Below are positions 27,544-36,580 of a stretch of 64,000 bases of DNA, piece after piece. How positions within the stretch are numbered: the stretch's first letter is position 1; each line of letters opens with the position of its first letter. The notes beneath the pieces are model-generated. The model was given only the letters and a program-made list of their open reading frames with translations. It made no database searches and was not told the origin of the DNA. Origin of the DNA: Streptomyces sp. Mut1 (GTDB taxonomy: Bacteria; Actinomycetota; Actinomycetes; Streptomycetales; Streptomycetaceae); contig NZ_CP120997.1 of the NCBI RefSeq assembly GCF_030719295.1, positions 7,202,001 to 7,266,000 of the forward strand, written 5' to 3'. Position numbers and translations under genes: made by a program.

Positions 27544-29904
27544 CTACCGGTCGGCGGCGCCCGGTCGGCGGTGCGGCGGCTGTTCGGGCGTGGGCCGGCG
27601 CTTCGGCGCGGAGATGGCGAGAGTGACGGGCCCCTCCCCGTTCACATGCGCCTTCGTGCCGTGGTGGTGGATCGTCAGCGGAGCACCGACCAGCAGCGAG
27701 TACGTCGCGCTGTCGGGGCCGACCTCCACCTGCAGGCACCGGCCGCGGAACTGGAGCCGGAAGGCGAGGCGGCTGAACTTCTCGGGCAGGCGGGGCGTGA
27801 AGCGCAGGCTGTCGCCGTCCCGGCGGGTACCGCCGAATCCGGCGACCAGCGCCATCCACGTACCGGCCAGGGAGGCGATGTGCAGTCCGTCGCGGGTGTT
27901 GTGCTCCAGGTCGGCCAAGTCCATCAGGGCGGCCTCGGTGGCGTAGTCGTAGGCCAGCCGCAGATGTCCGGTCCGGGCGGCGACGACGGCCTGGCAGCAT
28001 GCGGACAGGGAGGAGTCACGTACGGTCAGCGGCTCGTAGTAGGCGAAATTCGCGGCCATCTGGTCGTCGTCGCAGTGGGCTTCGAACCAGCTGTCGCAGG
28101 TGTACATGGCCAGCACGAGGTCGGATTGCTTGACCACCTGCTTGCGATAGATGTCGAAGTAGGGGAAGTGCAGCATCAGCGGGTACTGGTCGGCGTCCGT
28201 GCCCGCGAAGTCCCAGCGCTGGTGGCTGGTGAAGCCGGCGTGCTGTTCGTGTACGCCGATCTCCTCGTTGTAGGGGATGTGCATGGCTTCGGCGGCGTCC
28301 CTCCAGGCGGCCATCTCCTCCTCGTCCACGCTCAGCCGCGCCCCCTCGTCCGGGTGGCGTTCGCAGACATCGGCCGCGGCGAGCAGGTTGGAGCGAGCCA
28401 TGAGGTTGGTGTACGTGTTGTCGTCGACGACGGCGCTGTACTCGTCCGGCCCCGTGATGCCGTCGATGTGGAACACACCCCGGTGGTCGTGATGGCCCAG
28501 CGAGCGCCACAGCCGGGCCGTCTCCACCAGGAGTTCCAGGGCGGTCTCCCGTTCGAAGTCGGTGTCGCCGGTCACCGCCGTGTAGCGCACCGCGGCGTGC
28601 GCGATGTCGGCGGCCACATGGAAGGCGGCGGTGCCGGCCGGCCAGTACGCGGACCCCTCCGAACCGTCGATGGTCCGCCACGGGAACGCGGCCCCGCGCA
28701 GCCCGAGCTGGGTGGCGCGGTCCCGGGCGGCCGGCAGAGTGGCCTGCCGCCAGCGCAGTGCCTCGGCGACCGCCTTGGGCTCGGTGTAGGTGAGAAGGGG
28801 CAGCACGAACATCTCGGTGTCCCAGAAGGCATGACCGTCGTATCCCGAACCGGTCAGCCCCTTGGCCGGGATCGCGCGCTGCTCGGCGCGGGCACCGGCC
28901 TGCAGCACATGGAACAGGGCGAAGCGGACGGCCTGCTGGATCTCCTCGTCGCCGTGCACCTCGACATCGGCGCGCGCCCAGAAATCATCGAGGTAGGCCC
29001 GCTGCTGGGCCACCAGCTCATCCCAGCCGCCATGTGCGGCGGCGGCCAGCGCGGCCTCGACCTGGTCGCTCATCGCGGGCCGCGAGCGGGCCCCCGACCA
29101 GCCGTGGGCGACGGTCTTCTGGACCCGAAGCCGCTGTCCCGGGTCCAGGACCGAGGTGATGGTGAAGCGGGCGACGTCCGTGTTGCTCTCGCTGCTGGTG
29201 GTGATCTCCCCGGGGGCTTCGACGACATGGTCCGCGGCCACGGCGACCCTGAGGCCGCTGCGCCGGGTGCGGTGGACCAGACGCAGCCGCGACCCGATGG
29301 CCTGGTCCTCCTCCGGCTCCAGCGGGGACTGCAACGCCCTGGCCGTCCTCGGGTCGCCGTCGGACGTGGGCAGGCTCTCGTTGGTGACCAGCTCCGATTG
29401 GATGACCACCCTGGTCCGGCTGTCGACGGCCTCGACCTCGTACTCCACGGCGGCGATGGCGCGCTGGGTGAGGGAGACGAGGCGTGTGGAACGCACCCGG
29501 ACGGTCGTACCGGCCGGAGAGGTCCACTCGCAGCTCCGCTCCAGCACCCCGCGCCTGAGGTCCAGGGTGCGCTCGTGCTTGCCGAGCCGCCCGTAACGCA
29601 GGTCGAAGGGCTCGTCGTCGACCAGCAGCCGGAGCAGCTTGCCGTTGGTGACGTTGATGACGGTCTGGCCCGACTCGGGGTAGCCGTAGCCCGCCTCGGC
29701 ATAGGGCAGCGGGTGCAGTTCGTACACACCGTTGAGGTAGCTGCCGGGCAGGCCGTGCGGTTCGCCCTCGTCGAGGTTGCCGCGCCAGCCGACATGCCCG
29801 TTGGACAGGGCGAAGACGGACTCGCTCTGCGCCAGGAGGCCGAGGTCGAGCGCCGTCTCGCGTACCCGCCAGGGCTCCACGGTGTACGTCCGGTTGGTGA
29901 TCAC
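27544..29904 (-). CDS. GH65 disaccharide phosphorylase (maltose/trehalose/kojibiose type)
   Basis: A 786-residue cytoplasmic enzyme without signal peptide. It shows the full GH65 order: N-terminal beta-sandwich (VFALSNGHVGWRGNLDEGEP), helical barrel with GYDGHAFWDTEMFVLPLLTY and the catalytic-acid motif ITGPDEYSAVVDDNTYTN, then KQSDLVLAMY and a C-terminal beta domain. Such phosphorylases split alpha-glucosides with phosphate to give beta-glucose 1-phosphate. The coupled beta-phosphoglucomutase gene, whose stop overlaps this GTG start (GTGA), would convert that product to glucose 6-phosphate. Which disaccharide is used cannot be told. Confidence 0.9.
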   Translation of the reverse strand: MITNRTYTVEPWRVRETALDLGLLAQSESVFALSNGHVGWRGNLDEGEPHGLPGSYLNGVYELHPLPYAEAGYGYPESGQTVINVTNGKLLRLLVDDEPFDLRYGRLGKHERTLDLRRGVLERSCEWTSPAGTTVRVRSTRLVSLTQRAIAAVEYEVEAVDSRTRVVIQSELVTNESLPTSDGDPRTARALQSPLEPEEDQAIGSRLRLVHRTRRSGLRVAVAADHVVEAPGEITTSSESNTDVARFTITSVLDPGQRLRVQKTVAHGWSGARSRPAMSDQVEAALAAAAHGGWDELVAQQRAYLDDFWARADVEVHGDEEIQQAVRFALFHVLQAGARAEQRAIPAKGLTGSGYDGHAFWDTEMFVLPLLTYTEPKAVAEALRWRQATLPAARDRATQLGLRGAAFPWRTIDGSEGSAYWPAGTAAFHVAADIAHAAVRYTAVTGDTDFERETALELLVETARLWRSLGHHDHRGVFHIDGITGPDEYSAVVDDNTYTNLMARSNLLAAADVCERHPDEGARLSVDEEEMAAWRDAAEAMHIPYNEEIGVHEQHAGFTSHQRWDFAGTDADQYPLMLHFPYFDIYRKQVVKQSDLVLAMYTCDSWFEAHCDDDQMAANFAYYEPLTVRDSSLSACCQAVVAARTGHLRLAYDYATEAALMDLADLEHNTRDGLHIASLAGTWMALVAGFGGTRRDGDSLRFTPRLPEKFSRLAFRLQFRGRCLQVEVGPDSATYSLLVGAPLTIHHHGTKAHVNGEGPVTLAISAPKRRPTPEQPPHRRPGAADR

Positions 29905-30641
29905 GCGCTGCCTCCGAGTTCGGCGAGGTCCTTGACGACACGGTCGGCGCCATGGGCGTAGAGGGCGTCGGTCTGCCCGACGCGGTCGACGCCCACGACG
30001 AAGCCGAAATGCCCGGATCGGCCGGCGTCCATCCCGGCCAGCGCGTCCTCGAAGACGGCGGCGCGGGACGGCTCGAAGCCGAGGTCGCGGGCGGCGGCCA
30101 GGAAGGTGTCGGGGTGAGGCTTGCCCGGCAGGTTCCGATCCCTGGCCACCACGCCGTCGATCCGTACGTCGAACAGCCGCTCGGCGTCGATGGCGTGCAG
30201 TACGTCGCGGGTGTTGGCGCTGGAGGAGACGATCGCGGTGGCGAGTCCGGCGGCCCGGACCGCGTCGATGTAGCGCAGCGTGCCCTCGTACGGCTCCACG
30301 CCGTCGGTGCGGATCTTCTCCAGAAGGAGTCCGTTCTTGCGGTTGCCGACGCCGTTGACACTCCGCGTGTCCGGTGGATCGTCCGGGGTGCCCTCGGGCA
30401 ACTCGATGCCGCGGGAGGCGAGGAAGGAGCGGACGCCGTCGGCTCGGGGGCGGCCGTCGACGTACTGGTCGTAGTCGGAGTCGGTGAAGGGCCGGAAGTC
30501 CTCGCCGTCCCGCTCGCGCAGGAAGGCGTCGAAGGTCGCCTTCCAAGCGGCAGCGTGCACCACCGCCGTCCTGGTGACCACTCCGTCGAGATCGAAGAGA
30601 CAGGCTTGGATGTCTTCGGGAAGACCGAGCTGTGTCGTCAT
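29901..30641 (-). CDS. pgmB: Beta-phosphoglucomutase (HAD family)
   Basis: A 246-residue HAD phosphatase-like enzyme with motif 1 CLFDLDGVVTRTA (Asp nucleophile and general acid), a helical cap with FTDSDYDQYVDGRPR, motif 2 AIVSSSAN, Lys in LPGKPHPDTF, and motif 4 AAVFEDALAGMDAG. These match beta-phosphoglucomutases that interconvert beta-glucose 1-phosphate and glucose 6-phosphate. ATG 30641 was chosen over an upstream frame that runs through the integrase remnant. It is the first gene of a two-gene unit with the GH65 phosphorylase. Confidence 0.9.
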   Translation of the reverse strand: MTTQLGLPEDIQACLFDLDGVVTRTAVVHAAAWKATFDAFLRERDGEDFRPFTDSDYDQYVDGRPRADGVRSFLASRGIELPEGTPDDPPDTRSVNGVGNRKNGLLLEKIRTDGVEPYEGTLRYIDAVRAAGLATAIVSSSANTRDVLHAIDAERLFDVRIDGVVARDRNLPGKPHPDTFLAAARDLGFEPSRAAVFEDALAGMDAGRSGHFGFVVGVDRVGQTDALYAHGADRVVKDLAELGGSA

Positions 30642-30809
30642 ACCCTCCACAGTTCCCCGCCGGGACGGGTCCGATCGGATGACACGCTGTGGGGTGTGCC
30701 GCCGAACTTCGGCGGCCTGCTCGGCGCCGCGTACGTGGGCGGGTCCCCACGCTGGGCACAGGGGAGCGGACGAGGCTTCCTCGCGGTGTCGCGTGATGTG
30801 CGTGAGGAA

Positions 30810-30835
30810 GGTCAGCAAATGGTCAGCATGCGTCC
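30810..30835. repeat. Left copy of a 26-bp att-like repeat
   Basis: The sequence carries GTCAGCAA-A-TGGTCAGCATG and ends GTCC. It matches 36448-36473 at all but three positions, in the same orientation. Both copies lie just outside the disordered region 30.9-36.4 kb. Confidence 0.55.
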
Positions 30836-30941
30836 CGGCCGTGTCCCCGCTTGCTGACCCTTGCCCCGCGGCACGGTGCCTGAGCAGTTTCTTGGGCTGG
30901 AACGGATGGTGCGTCACATCGCCCGACAGCTCACCCGCGGC

Positions 30942-31151
30942 ATGAGGTCCTTCTTCAAGGACTGCGCCTGCGCGAAGCCGACCCGCTGCCCTCACCCGCA
31001 CTCGATCCGCTTCCGCGACGCGCTCGGCAAGCAGCGTGAAGAGTCCGGTCACGGAACGCAGGACGATGCGATCGAACGTCTGACGCAGGTGTACGCGGAG
31101 AAGAAGACCACGGCCCCGTCGGTGGCTGCGGCTCGGCGGGAGCTGCGCCAG
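30942..31151 (+). pseudogene. Tyrosine-recombinase integrase, N-terminal fragment
   Basis: The 70 residues from MRSFFKDCACAKPTRCPHPH to VAAARRELRQ look like the N-terminus of Streptomyces tyrosine integrases, which open with a Cys-rich element followed by RFRDALGKQREESG and DDAIERLTQVYAEKKT. After RELRQ the similarity stops and no core-binding or catalytic domain follows. This is the stump of a lost integrative element. The judgement rests on recalled family patterns. Confidence 0.65.
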
Positions 31152-31161
31152 ATGTGGAGAC

Positions 31162-31392
31162 GAGCGGCGAGTCTCCACCCGCGACCGTTGCGGCCAGCCT
31201 CGCTGCGATCAGTGCCCCGACGACCAGGGCGACCCGACAGTGCTGCTGGCGGAAGCCGTCGCCGTGATCTGCCCGGGTTTCGAGGCGACCGACGGCATGG
31301 CCGCACTGGGACGAGCGACGGTCCGCGCGGCCGGGCGGCGTCGGCTGGCCTGGGCGATCGTGAACCAGCCCTCCCTGCTGACCGGCGCGGGC
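31162..31392 (+). pseudogene. Second mobile-element-type fragment (Cys-rich, integrase-associated)
   Basis: In the frame of 31162 the peptide RCGQPRCDQCPDDQGDPTVL, then LAEAVAVICPGFEATDGMAA and RRLAWAIVNQPSLLTGAG, has a zinc-ribbon-like CxxxxCxxC and resembles the N-terminal part of large actinobacterial integrases. It lacks a start and is cut at both ends, running into the kinase gene's 3' end. Identity is tentative. Confidence 0.4.
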
Positions 31393-31414
31393 AGCGGCGT
31401 CATGGATCAGCGCA

Positions 31415-33307
31415 TCACTCGCTGCCGTCGCCGCTGCTCCATAGATCCCGTCCGTCCTTGGCGATTGCGACGGTGCCGTCGACGCGGAACTCCAGAAGCG
31501 CGCCACCCTCGGGACGCATCGTATCGGTGGCCCATACCTGCTTGTCGTCGGCGGTGTAGACGACCAGGTTGCCGTCCTCTTGGAATACCGCCTTGTAGTT
31601 CTCGCCGGACGTGCGGGAGGCCCAACGGCTCCGGTCGTCGCCGTAGGCGACCAGGTTGCCGTCCTCCTGCATGACCAGCTTCACATGTGCCGTCTGGAGG
31701 AATTCACCGGTCTCCAGCGTCTTGGGGGCCTGGACCGTCTTCGTCTCCGGGAGCCCGGCGACCGTATCGGTGCTGAACAGATCACGGCCGCCCTTGGTGA
31801 TGGCGACGTCACCGTCGGTGCGCAGTTCGAGAACCGCGCCCTTGGAGGCTCCGGTGTTCGAGGCCCAGACCGCCTTATGGGCGGCGGTGTAGACGACCAG
31901 GTTGCCATCCTCCTGGAACACCGCCTCGTAGTTCTTGCCGGACGTCCCAGACGCCCAAGTGGGCTTATCGGCCTTGTCGTAGGAGACCAGGTTGCCGTTC
32001 TTTTGCATGACCAGCCGCACATGAGCCGTCTGGAGGGTCTGCCCAGCCTTAAGCACCTCGCGGCCACGCACTGTCATCGACTGCGGCAGCTCTTTACCCC
32101 CCGGACCGCCACCGGAGTCGCTGTGATTCCCGGACGCCTCCGGCTCCTTGAGGTCTGCGGCCGAACCGGAGCTCCGGAGAGTGAGGATGGTCGCCGCGAC
32201 GACCGCGACGACGGCCACCGCCACGACGGCGAGGAACGCTGTGCGGCGGTACCAGGCCGGTCGCCCGCCGGGCGCGGACACGGCCGCGGACGCACCGGCC
32301 GGATCCGAGTACGCCTGAGGCGGCAGGAACTGCGTACCGGCGGCGACCGTGGGAGCCGAGTGCACCACCGGGGCCAAGGGCGCGGGTGCAGCGGCATCTG
32401 CGTCAGGCGGCAGAAGACCGGCATCGGCGACGGCCGCCGTGTCCTCCCTCGACCGGGACCGCGTTGACGCGGTGATCCGCTGGTAGGCGAGGTGCCGCAC
32501 GATGTCGATCTCGCTGTCGCACAGCTCCACGATGCGCTGCGGCTCGGGCCGACGGGCCGGGTCCTTTTCGGCGCAGGACCGTATCAGCCGGGCCATTTCC
32601 GCGGGGACGCCCGCGAGGTCCATCTCCTCGTGCACGGTGCGGTAGGAGACGGTGGCCGCCGAGCCCCGGCCGTACGGTGCTCGTCCGGTGAGGCAGTAGG
32701 CCATGGTGACGCCCAGCGCGAAGACATCGGCGGCCGGTCCGGTCTCGCCCTGGGTGAGGGTCTCCGGTGCGATGAACCCAGGGGTGCCGATGGCGGCACC
32801 GGGCAGCGTGATGTTCGCCATGGCCTCGCTGCGGGCGATGCCGAAGTCGATGAGCTGGGGTCCGGTGGCCGACAGAATGACGTTCTGCGGCTTGATGTCA
32901 CGGTGCAGCACGCCATGTACGTGGATGTCGGCCAGCCCCTCGGCGAGAGCCGCCAGGACGGCGCGCGCGAGGTCGACCGGGAACGGCCCGGAGGCGTCGA
33001 CCGCGTCGGCCAGCGTCGGTCCGGGCACGTACTCGGTCGCCATCCAGAAGGGCGGGGTGGTGACTTCGGCGTCGATGAGGGCGGCCGTGAACGCGTTGCG
33101 GACGGTGCCCAGGGTCTCCACCTCCCGCCGGAACCGGTCCAACGCCTCGGGATTGGTCCGGAGATGGGCATTGACGACCTTCACTGCGGCGGGCCGGCCG
33201 CCCGGAGTCCGTCCGAGGTAGACACTTCCCATCCCTCCGGATCCGAGCCGGCCGAGCAACCGATAGCGACCGATGTGTGTCGGATCGGCTTCTTCTAACG
33301 GGTACAC
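31415..33307 (-). CDS. Membrane Ser/Thr protein kinase with extracellular B-lectin repeats; TTA codon 4
   Basis: A 630-residue Hanks-type kinase. Residues 14-270: glycine loop GRLGSGGMGSVYLG, Lys43 (AAVKVV), HRD 135-137, DFG 154-156, GTPGFIAPE activation segment. A variable linker leads to one transmembrane helix (about 400-420, FLAVVAVAVVAVVAATILTL). The outside part (about 460-630) is two bulb-lectin-like units with VFQEDGNLVVYT, MQKNGNLVSYD and MQEDGNLVAYG versions of the QxDxNxVxY sugar motif. GTG 33307 follows GGAGGG at 8 nt. The fourth codon is TTA, so translation may need the bldA tRNA. It lies in a mobile-element remnant. Confidence 0.9.
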   Translation of the reverse strand: MYPLEEADPTHIGRYRLLGRLGSGGMGSVYLGRTPGGRPAAVKVVNAHLRTNPEALDRFRREVETLGTVRNAFTAALIDAEVTTPPFWMATEYVPGPTLADAVDASGPFPVDLARAVLAALAEGLADIHVHGVLHRDIKPQNVILSATGPQLIDFGIARSEAMANITLPGAAIGTPGFIAPETLTQGETGPAADVFALGVTMAYCLTGRAPYGRGSAATVSYRTVHEEMDLAGVPAEMARLIRSCAEKDPARRPEPQRIVELCDSEIDIVRHLAYQRITASTRSRSREDTAAVADAGLLPPDADAAAPAPLAPVVHSAPTVAAGTQFLPPQAYSDPAGASAAVSAPGGRPAWYRRTAFLAVVAVAVVAVVAATILTLRSSGSAADLKEPEASGNHSDSGGGPGGKELPQSMTVRGREVLKAGQTLQTAHVRLVMQKNGNLVSYDKADKPTWASGTSGKNYEAVFQEDGNLVVYTAAHKAVWASNTGASKGAVLELRTDGDVAITKGGRDLFSTDTVAGLPETKTVQAPKTLETGEFLQTAHVKLVMQEDGNLVAYGDDRSRWASRTSGENYKAVFQEDGNLVVYTADDKQVWATDTMRPEGGALLEFRVDGTVAIAKDGRDLWSSGDGSE

Positions 33308-34432
33308 CTGACACGCCCTCCAGGCAGATCGAACGCAGGGATCCGTACGACACGGATCGCGACAACGAGGCTGGTGCCCAAGACCCCCGCATCGGAGTGC
33401 CGGTTCCGGCGCCACCGGTAGTGAGCGCGCAGGCATCGACCGCGACGCACAGCCGACTCTCCTGTTGTCCTGCACCCCTTCGACCCTGCCCCCCTATGGG
33501 GAAGCTTGTAGGGACTATGCCCGCCCGGAGCACCGGCCGGGAGGCCGCGCACGGGGCTGCATGCGGACACGGACCGCGGATTGCGTCCACCGGTCCTGCC
33601 AACCGGACAGCAGCGCACATTGTGTGCGACGGCAGAAGCGAGGCGACATTCTGTACGCCCCAGTGCTCCAACGAGGGAGCCACAGGCACGTCCACAGCCA
33701 CAAGATACCGACGGCGGCCAGCATGGGTTGATGTTGTGCTCCACTCGATGCGCAGAACGAAGGATGCAGCACGCCATCTTGGCATACCGCCGACCGTATC
33801 CGCGAACGGCGGCGCCTGCAGCGCAGCAACGCCGATGAGAACGGCAGTCCGACTCGCTGCAGCTCGGGGTGGCCCTGGTCGGACCGTTCCCTTGCGGGAT
33901 TTCTTGCCGTTGTCGGACCGGATGACTGCAGCGGGATCATCTCAGTGGAGGAAACGGTAAATGCCAGGAATGACCCGGAAGTTCGGGACGTACGGCGCTC
34001 AAGGTACCAAGGGCTCGGAGGGCGGCCCGCCAACTCGACCGTCTGGCCGACAGCCGACTTCATCGCCACGCCCATTACGCAGCGCCGCGGTCTGATGACG
34101 CGCCTGCGTTCGACGACCCCACCCTCATCACCACCACGGATCGCGGGGAGGGAGCGTAATGAGTCGGCGTCACACGCTCTCACAAGCAGCGCAAAGCCGC
34201 TGGCGGCAACGGCAGTTGGTTCGTTTGTAAGTTAGACCCGGGTCTCCGCGACCGCTGTTGTGGACCTCTCGCGCGGCCTGGAGCAGATCCTTGGGACCGA
34301 GGCAATCCCGCCAGGGCCTCGATCCGGTTGACGACAAGGACACGGTCGTGGGCGGCGTCGCCATGACCATGGCCGCGATGTGTGGGAAGAACTCTCTGGC
34401 CACGGCCGATCCGCGTTCCGGCCGGCGAACGA
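33308..34432. other. Decayed or non-coding stretch, no firm gene
   Basis: About 1.1 kb with weaker G/C bias than the surroundings and no frame with convincing codon use. A small frame at 33961 (MPGMTRKFGTYGAQGTKGSE, 44 codons) has GGAGG before it; a second open frame across it ends FDDPTLITTTDRGEGA at 34158-34160, where TAATG could couple to a 23-codon frame. None is recognised. Probably the remains of mobile-element genes. Confidence 0.4.
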
Positions 34433-34956
34433 GCAACCGCTGTGGTGCACCTGTTGCAGATCTTCGGACTCGGCACACAGTCGGGCCTGGCGGAAGCCGA
34501 GGCGCAGACGATCGAGAAGCTCCTCGACGTTTCACCGGGCAGACGGCAGCGCGTGGAAGGCTCCGAGCCTTGGTTGACTGGTCCGGTGAGCGCCTTCAAC
34601 GACGCTGCCGACTTTGTCTCCCTGCCGCGAATGGCCGAAGCGCCGGCCAGCGCCACCAATGCCGAATGGCAGGAAGCCCGCTCCCTGGCCGCGGCGTTTT
34701 TCCTCCAGCTCCCCGTCTTCCCCCGGGCTCTCGTCGCCCTGACCGGCAAGGGCAACTTCGCCGGCATGGACGGAACCCCCGAGTGGGACAGCGAACCCTT
34801 CTTCGCCGTCATTCTGATCGCCTTCGTCAGCCGGTGCTCGACATGCCGCGGCACCAGCTCAACCGCAATCTTGCCGGTCACCGGCGCGAGACGCAGGCCC
34901 GCACCCAGAGAATCATCCAGGCCCTCCTGGATGGCGCTCTGGACCCGAGCCCTTGA
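34433..34956 (+). pseudogene. Frameshifted remnant of an unrecognised gene
   Basis: Frame 2 reads as plausible protein from AVVHLLQIFGLGTQSGLAEA through WQEARSLAAAFFLQLPVFPR to EPFFAVILIAFV near 34836. A shift to the next frame then continues RQPVLDMPRHQLNRNLAGHR to IIQALLDGALDPSP and a TGA at 34956. Helical, partly hydrophobic. A single-base indel would explain the break. Function unknown. Confidence 0.35.
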
Positions 34957-35004
34957 CCGGTAGCCAAGACGGGAACCACGAACAGCAGATCGTAGGGTTG
35001 CCCT

Positions 35005-36180
35005 ATGAGCACGGTGCACGCCCGGGTGTGGCGCTTCACGATCCAGAAGGGGAAGGCCGGCGCGGAGGCCGTCGAGGCCAGGGAGATCGCGCAGGGTCCG
35101 ATCCCCGTCTCCCTGGCCGCGATGGTCAACGTCAACGCCCTCGCCTGCGACCTGCGCAAGACGGTCGACAAGAGTGTGCGCGACCACGAGATCAGCCTGC
35201 TGCTGAGTTACATCCTTGGCGGTCAGGGCAAGGGCCCGCTCAGTGTTGACTGCTCCGCTCTCGACTCCAGCGCCCTCCACATCCAGCGCTTCGTCAGCGA
35301 GTGCACTGGGCTCGGAGTGATGAGCGCAGCCAGCGAAGTCCTCTTTGACTGGTCCCACACGACTGGCGGCCTCAGCAGCTTTGACGTGCTGCCGGGAAAG
35401 CTCGGCGGCGTCTTCGCGCAGACCGGAGTGAGGCCGGACCTTCTGTATGACCTGGCCGCTGGACCTGTCGCCGGAGAAGCACGCGGGCGACGACGCCGCG
35501 CGAAGCAGATGTTCCCGGCGGGGAAAGGTACGACGGATCAAAGGAAGCGTCTGGAGAAGCTTGCTCAGTGGTCCGTTGCCCATGGCGATCATGCCTACTT
35601 CATGAGCTGGGTCTGGTTGGGTCCGGGGGGCGTGTACGTCGACATCTTTCTCCCAGAGCAATCCGCTGCCCTGAAGGGTCTCAAGACCGGATTGCTCAAG
35701 GTCACCACGGATCAGAAGCCGTGGCAGTTCCACGTCCCACGTCCCGACCGCCGACGCGAAGTCAACATGATCTTTGACGACGTGGATGCGATCACGGACG
35801 ATGACCACGAAATGACGCTTCCTGGAATCACAGGTCAGGGAGCCGTGAGGCAAGCCATCCGCAAGGTGGGCCCGGCGGCCGAGGAGGCGATGAGCCGGGC
35901 CTTCAACCGGGAGGCGAACCAACTCGGGACTTTCAGAGGCGTGCCCGTCCGTGGACGCTGGATCCGAGGCGACGTCCTGGGCGAGGCACGGCACGAAGTG
36001 CTGGTTGGAGTCCTGCAAGGGCCCGTAGAGCTGAACCGTCACGAGCAGCGAAAGCGATTGACCAATCTCACGGGCGACAGGCTCGACACCTTCCTCGACG
36101 GCCGCCTGCTCACAACCGTACGCACGATCGACGGCCCGCGACCCAGTTGGGACCGAATCAGCGCAGAGCTGCTGGGGTGA
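35005..36180 (+). CDS. Unrecognised 391-residue protein in the island
   Basis: Starts MSTVHARVWRFTIQKGKAGA at ATG 35005 behind a weak TAGGG site. There is no signal peptide or membrane segment. The first 150 residues are mixed alpha/beta (LLLSYILGGQGKGPLSVDCS), followed by a basic stretch (GEARGRRRRAKQMFP, about 153-167), a Trp/Tyr-rich middle (HAYFMSWVWLGPGGVYVDIF, about 195-215), an Asp-rich loop (IFDDVDAITDDDHEM) and a C-terminal half ending RPSWDRISAELLG. Codon bias supports a real gene but is looser than in neighbours. I do not recognise the family. Its place between att-like repeats suggests element cargo. Confidence 0.7.
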   Translation: MSTVHARVWRFTIQKGKAGAEAVEAREIAQGPIPVSLAAMVNVNALACDLRKTVDKSVRDHEISLLLSYILGGQGKGPLSVDCSALDSSALHIQRFVSECTGLGVMSAASEVLFDWSHTTGGLSSFDVLPGKLGGVFAQTGVRPDLLYDLAAGPVAGEARGRRRRAKQMFPAGKGTTDQRKRLEKLAQWSVAHGDHAYFMSWVWLGPGGVYVDIFLPEQSAALKGLKTGLLKVTTDQKPWQFHVPRPDRRREVNMIFDDVDAITDDDHEMTLPGITGQGAVRQAIRKVGPAAEEAMSRAFNREANQLGTFRGVPVRGRWIRGDVLGEARHEVLVGVLQGPVELNRHEQRKRLTNLTGDRLDTFLDGRLLTTVRTIDGPRPSWDRISAELLG

Positions 36181-36447
36181 GTCACGAAGCGCAGCGGTCG
36201 TAAGAGGGACTGCGGGCAGAGCCACTGTGGAAGCCCTGCAACACGCTCCCAGCGACGTCCTGCCGCCATCGGCTCCCTCCTCGCTGGCCGGCCGGTGGCC
36301 GGACTCCTTTGGACGGCCTTGGGGCGCTCTGGTGTGGTGGCGATCGCAGGGGCACTCGGCGGGGCGCCACGTAGGATTGCGTAGGGCACTGAGATGGGGG
36401 GCGGGGGGAGCGAGGTATCTCTACGTCTCCTGATGAAGCGTCAGCAA
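36181..36447. other. Intergenic, right end of the island
   Basis: No convincing gene. It contains T-rich and mixed sequence unlike the flanking core genes, and runs into three direct GTCAGCA copies at about 36440-36467. Confidence 0.4.
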
Positions 36448-36473
36448 AGTCAGCAAGTGGTCAGCATGAGTCC
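36448..36473. repeat. Right copy of the 26-bp att-like repeat
   Basis: Carries GTCAGCAA-G-TGGTCAGCATG and GTCC, in the same orientation as 30810-30835 with three differences; an extra GTCAGCA lies at 36440. It sits about 110 bp before panD, where ordinary core genes resume. Confidence 0.55.
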
Positions 36474-36580
36474 TGAAAAACCTGAGGAACGCTGCCCGGA
36501 CATGCGACCCGTTGTAGAGTGGCCAACTAGCCCTTGACCTGCAAAAACGCAGGCAGGGAGCCTGAACCGGGAGTTTCTCG

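Noticed and set aside
35005..36180. Restriction or CRISPR-associated function for the unknown island gene
   Set aside because: No nuclease, helicase or methyltransferase motif could be found by eye, so no function is claimed.
30641..36580. tRNA gene as integration target of the island
   Set aside because: I looked for a cloverleaf and CCA-end pattern near both repeats and saw none.
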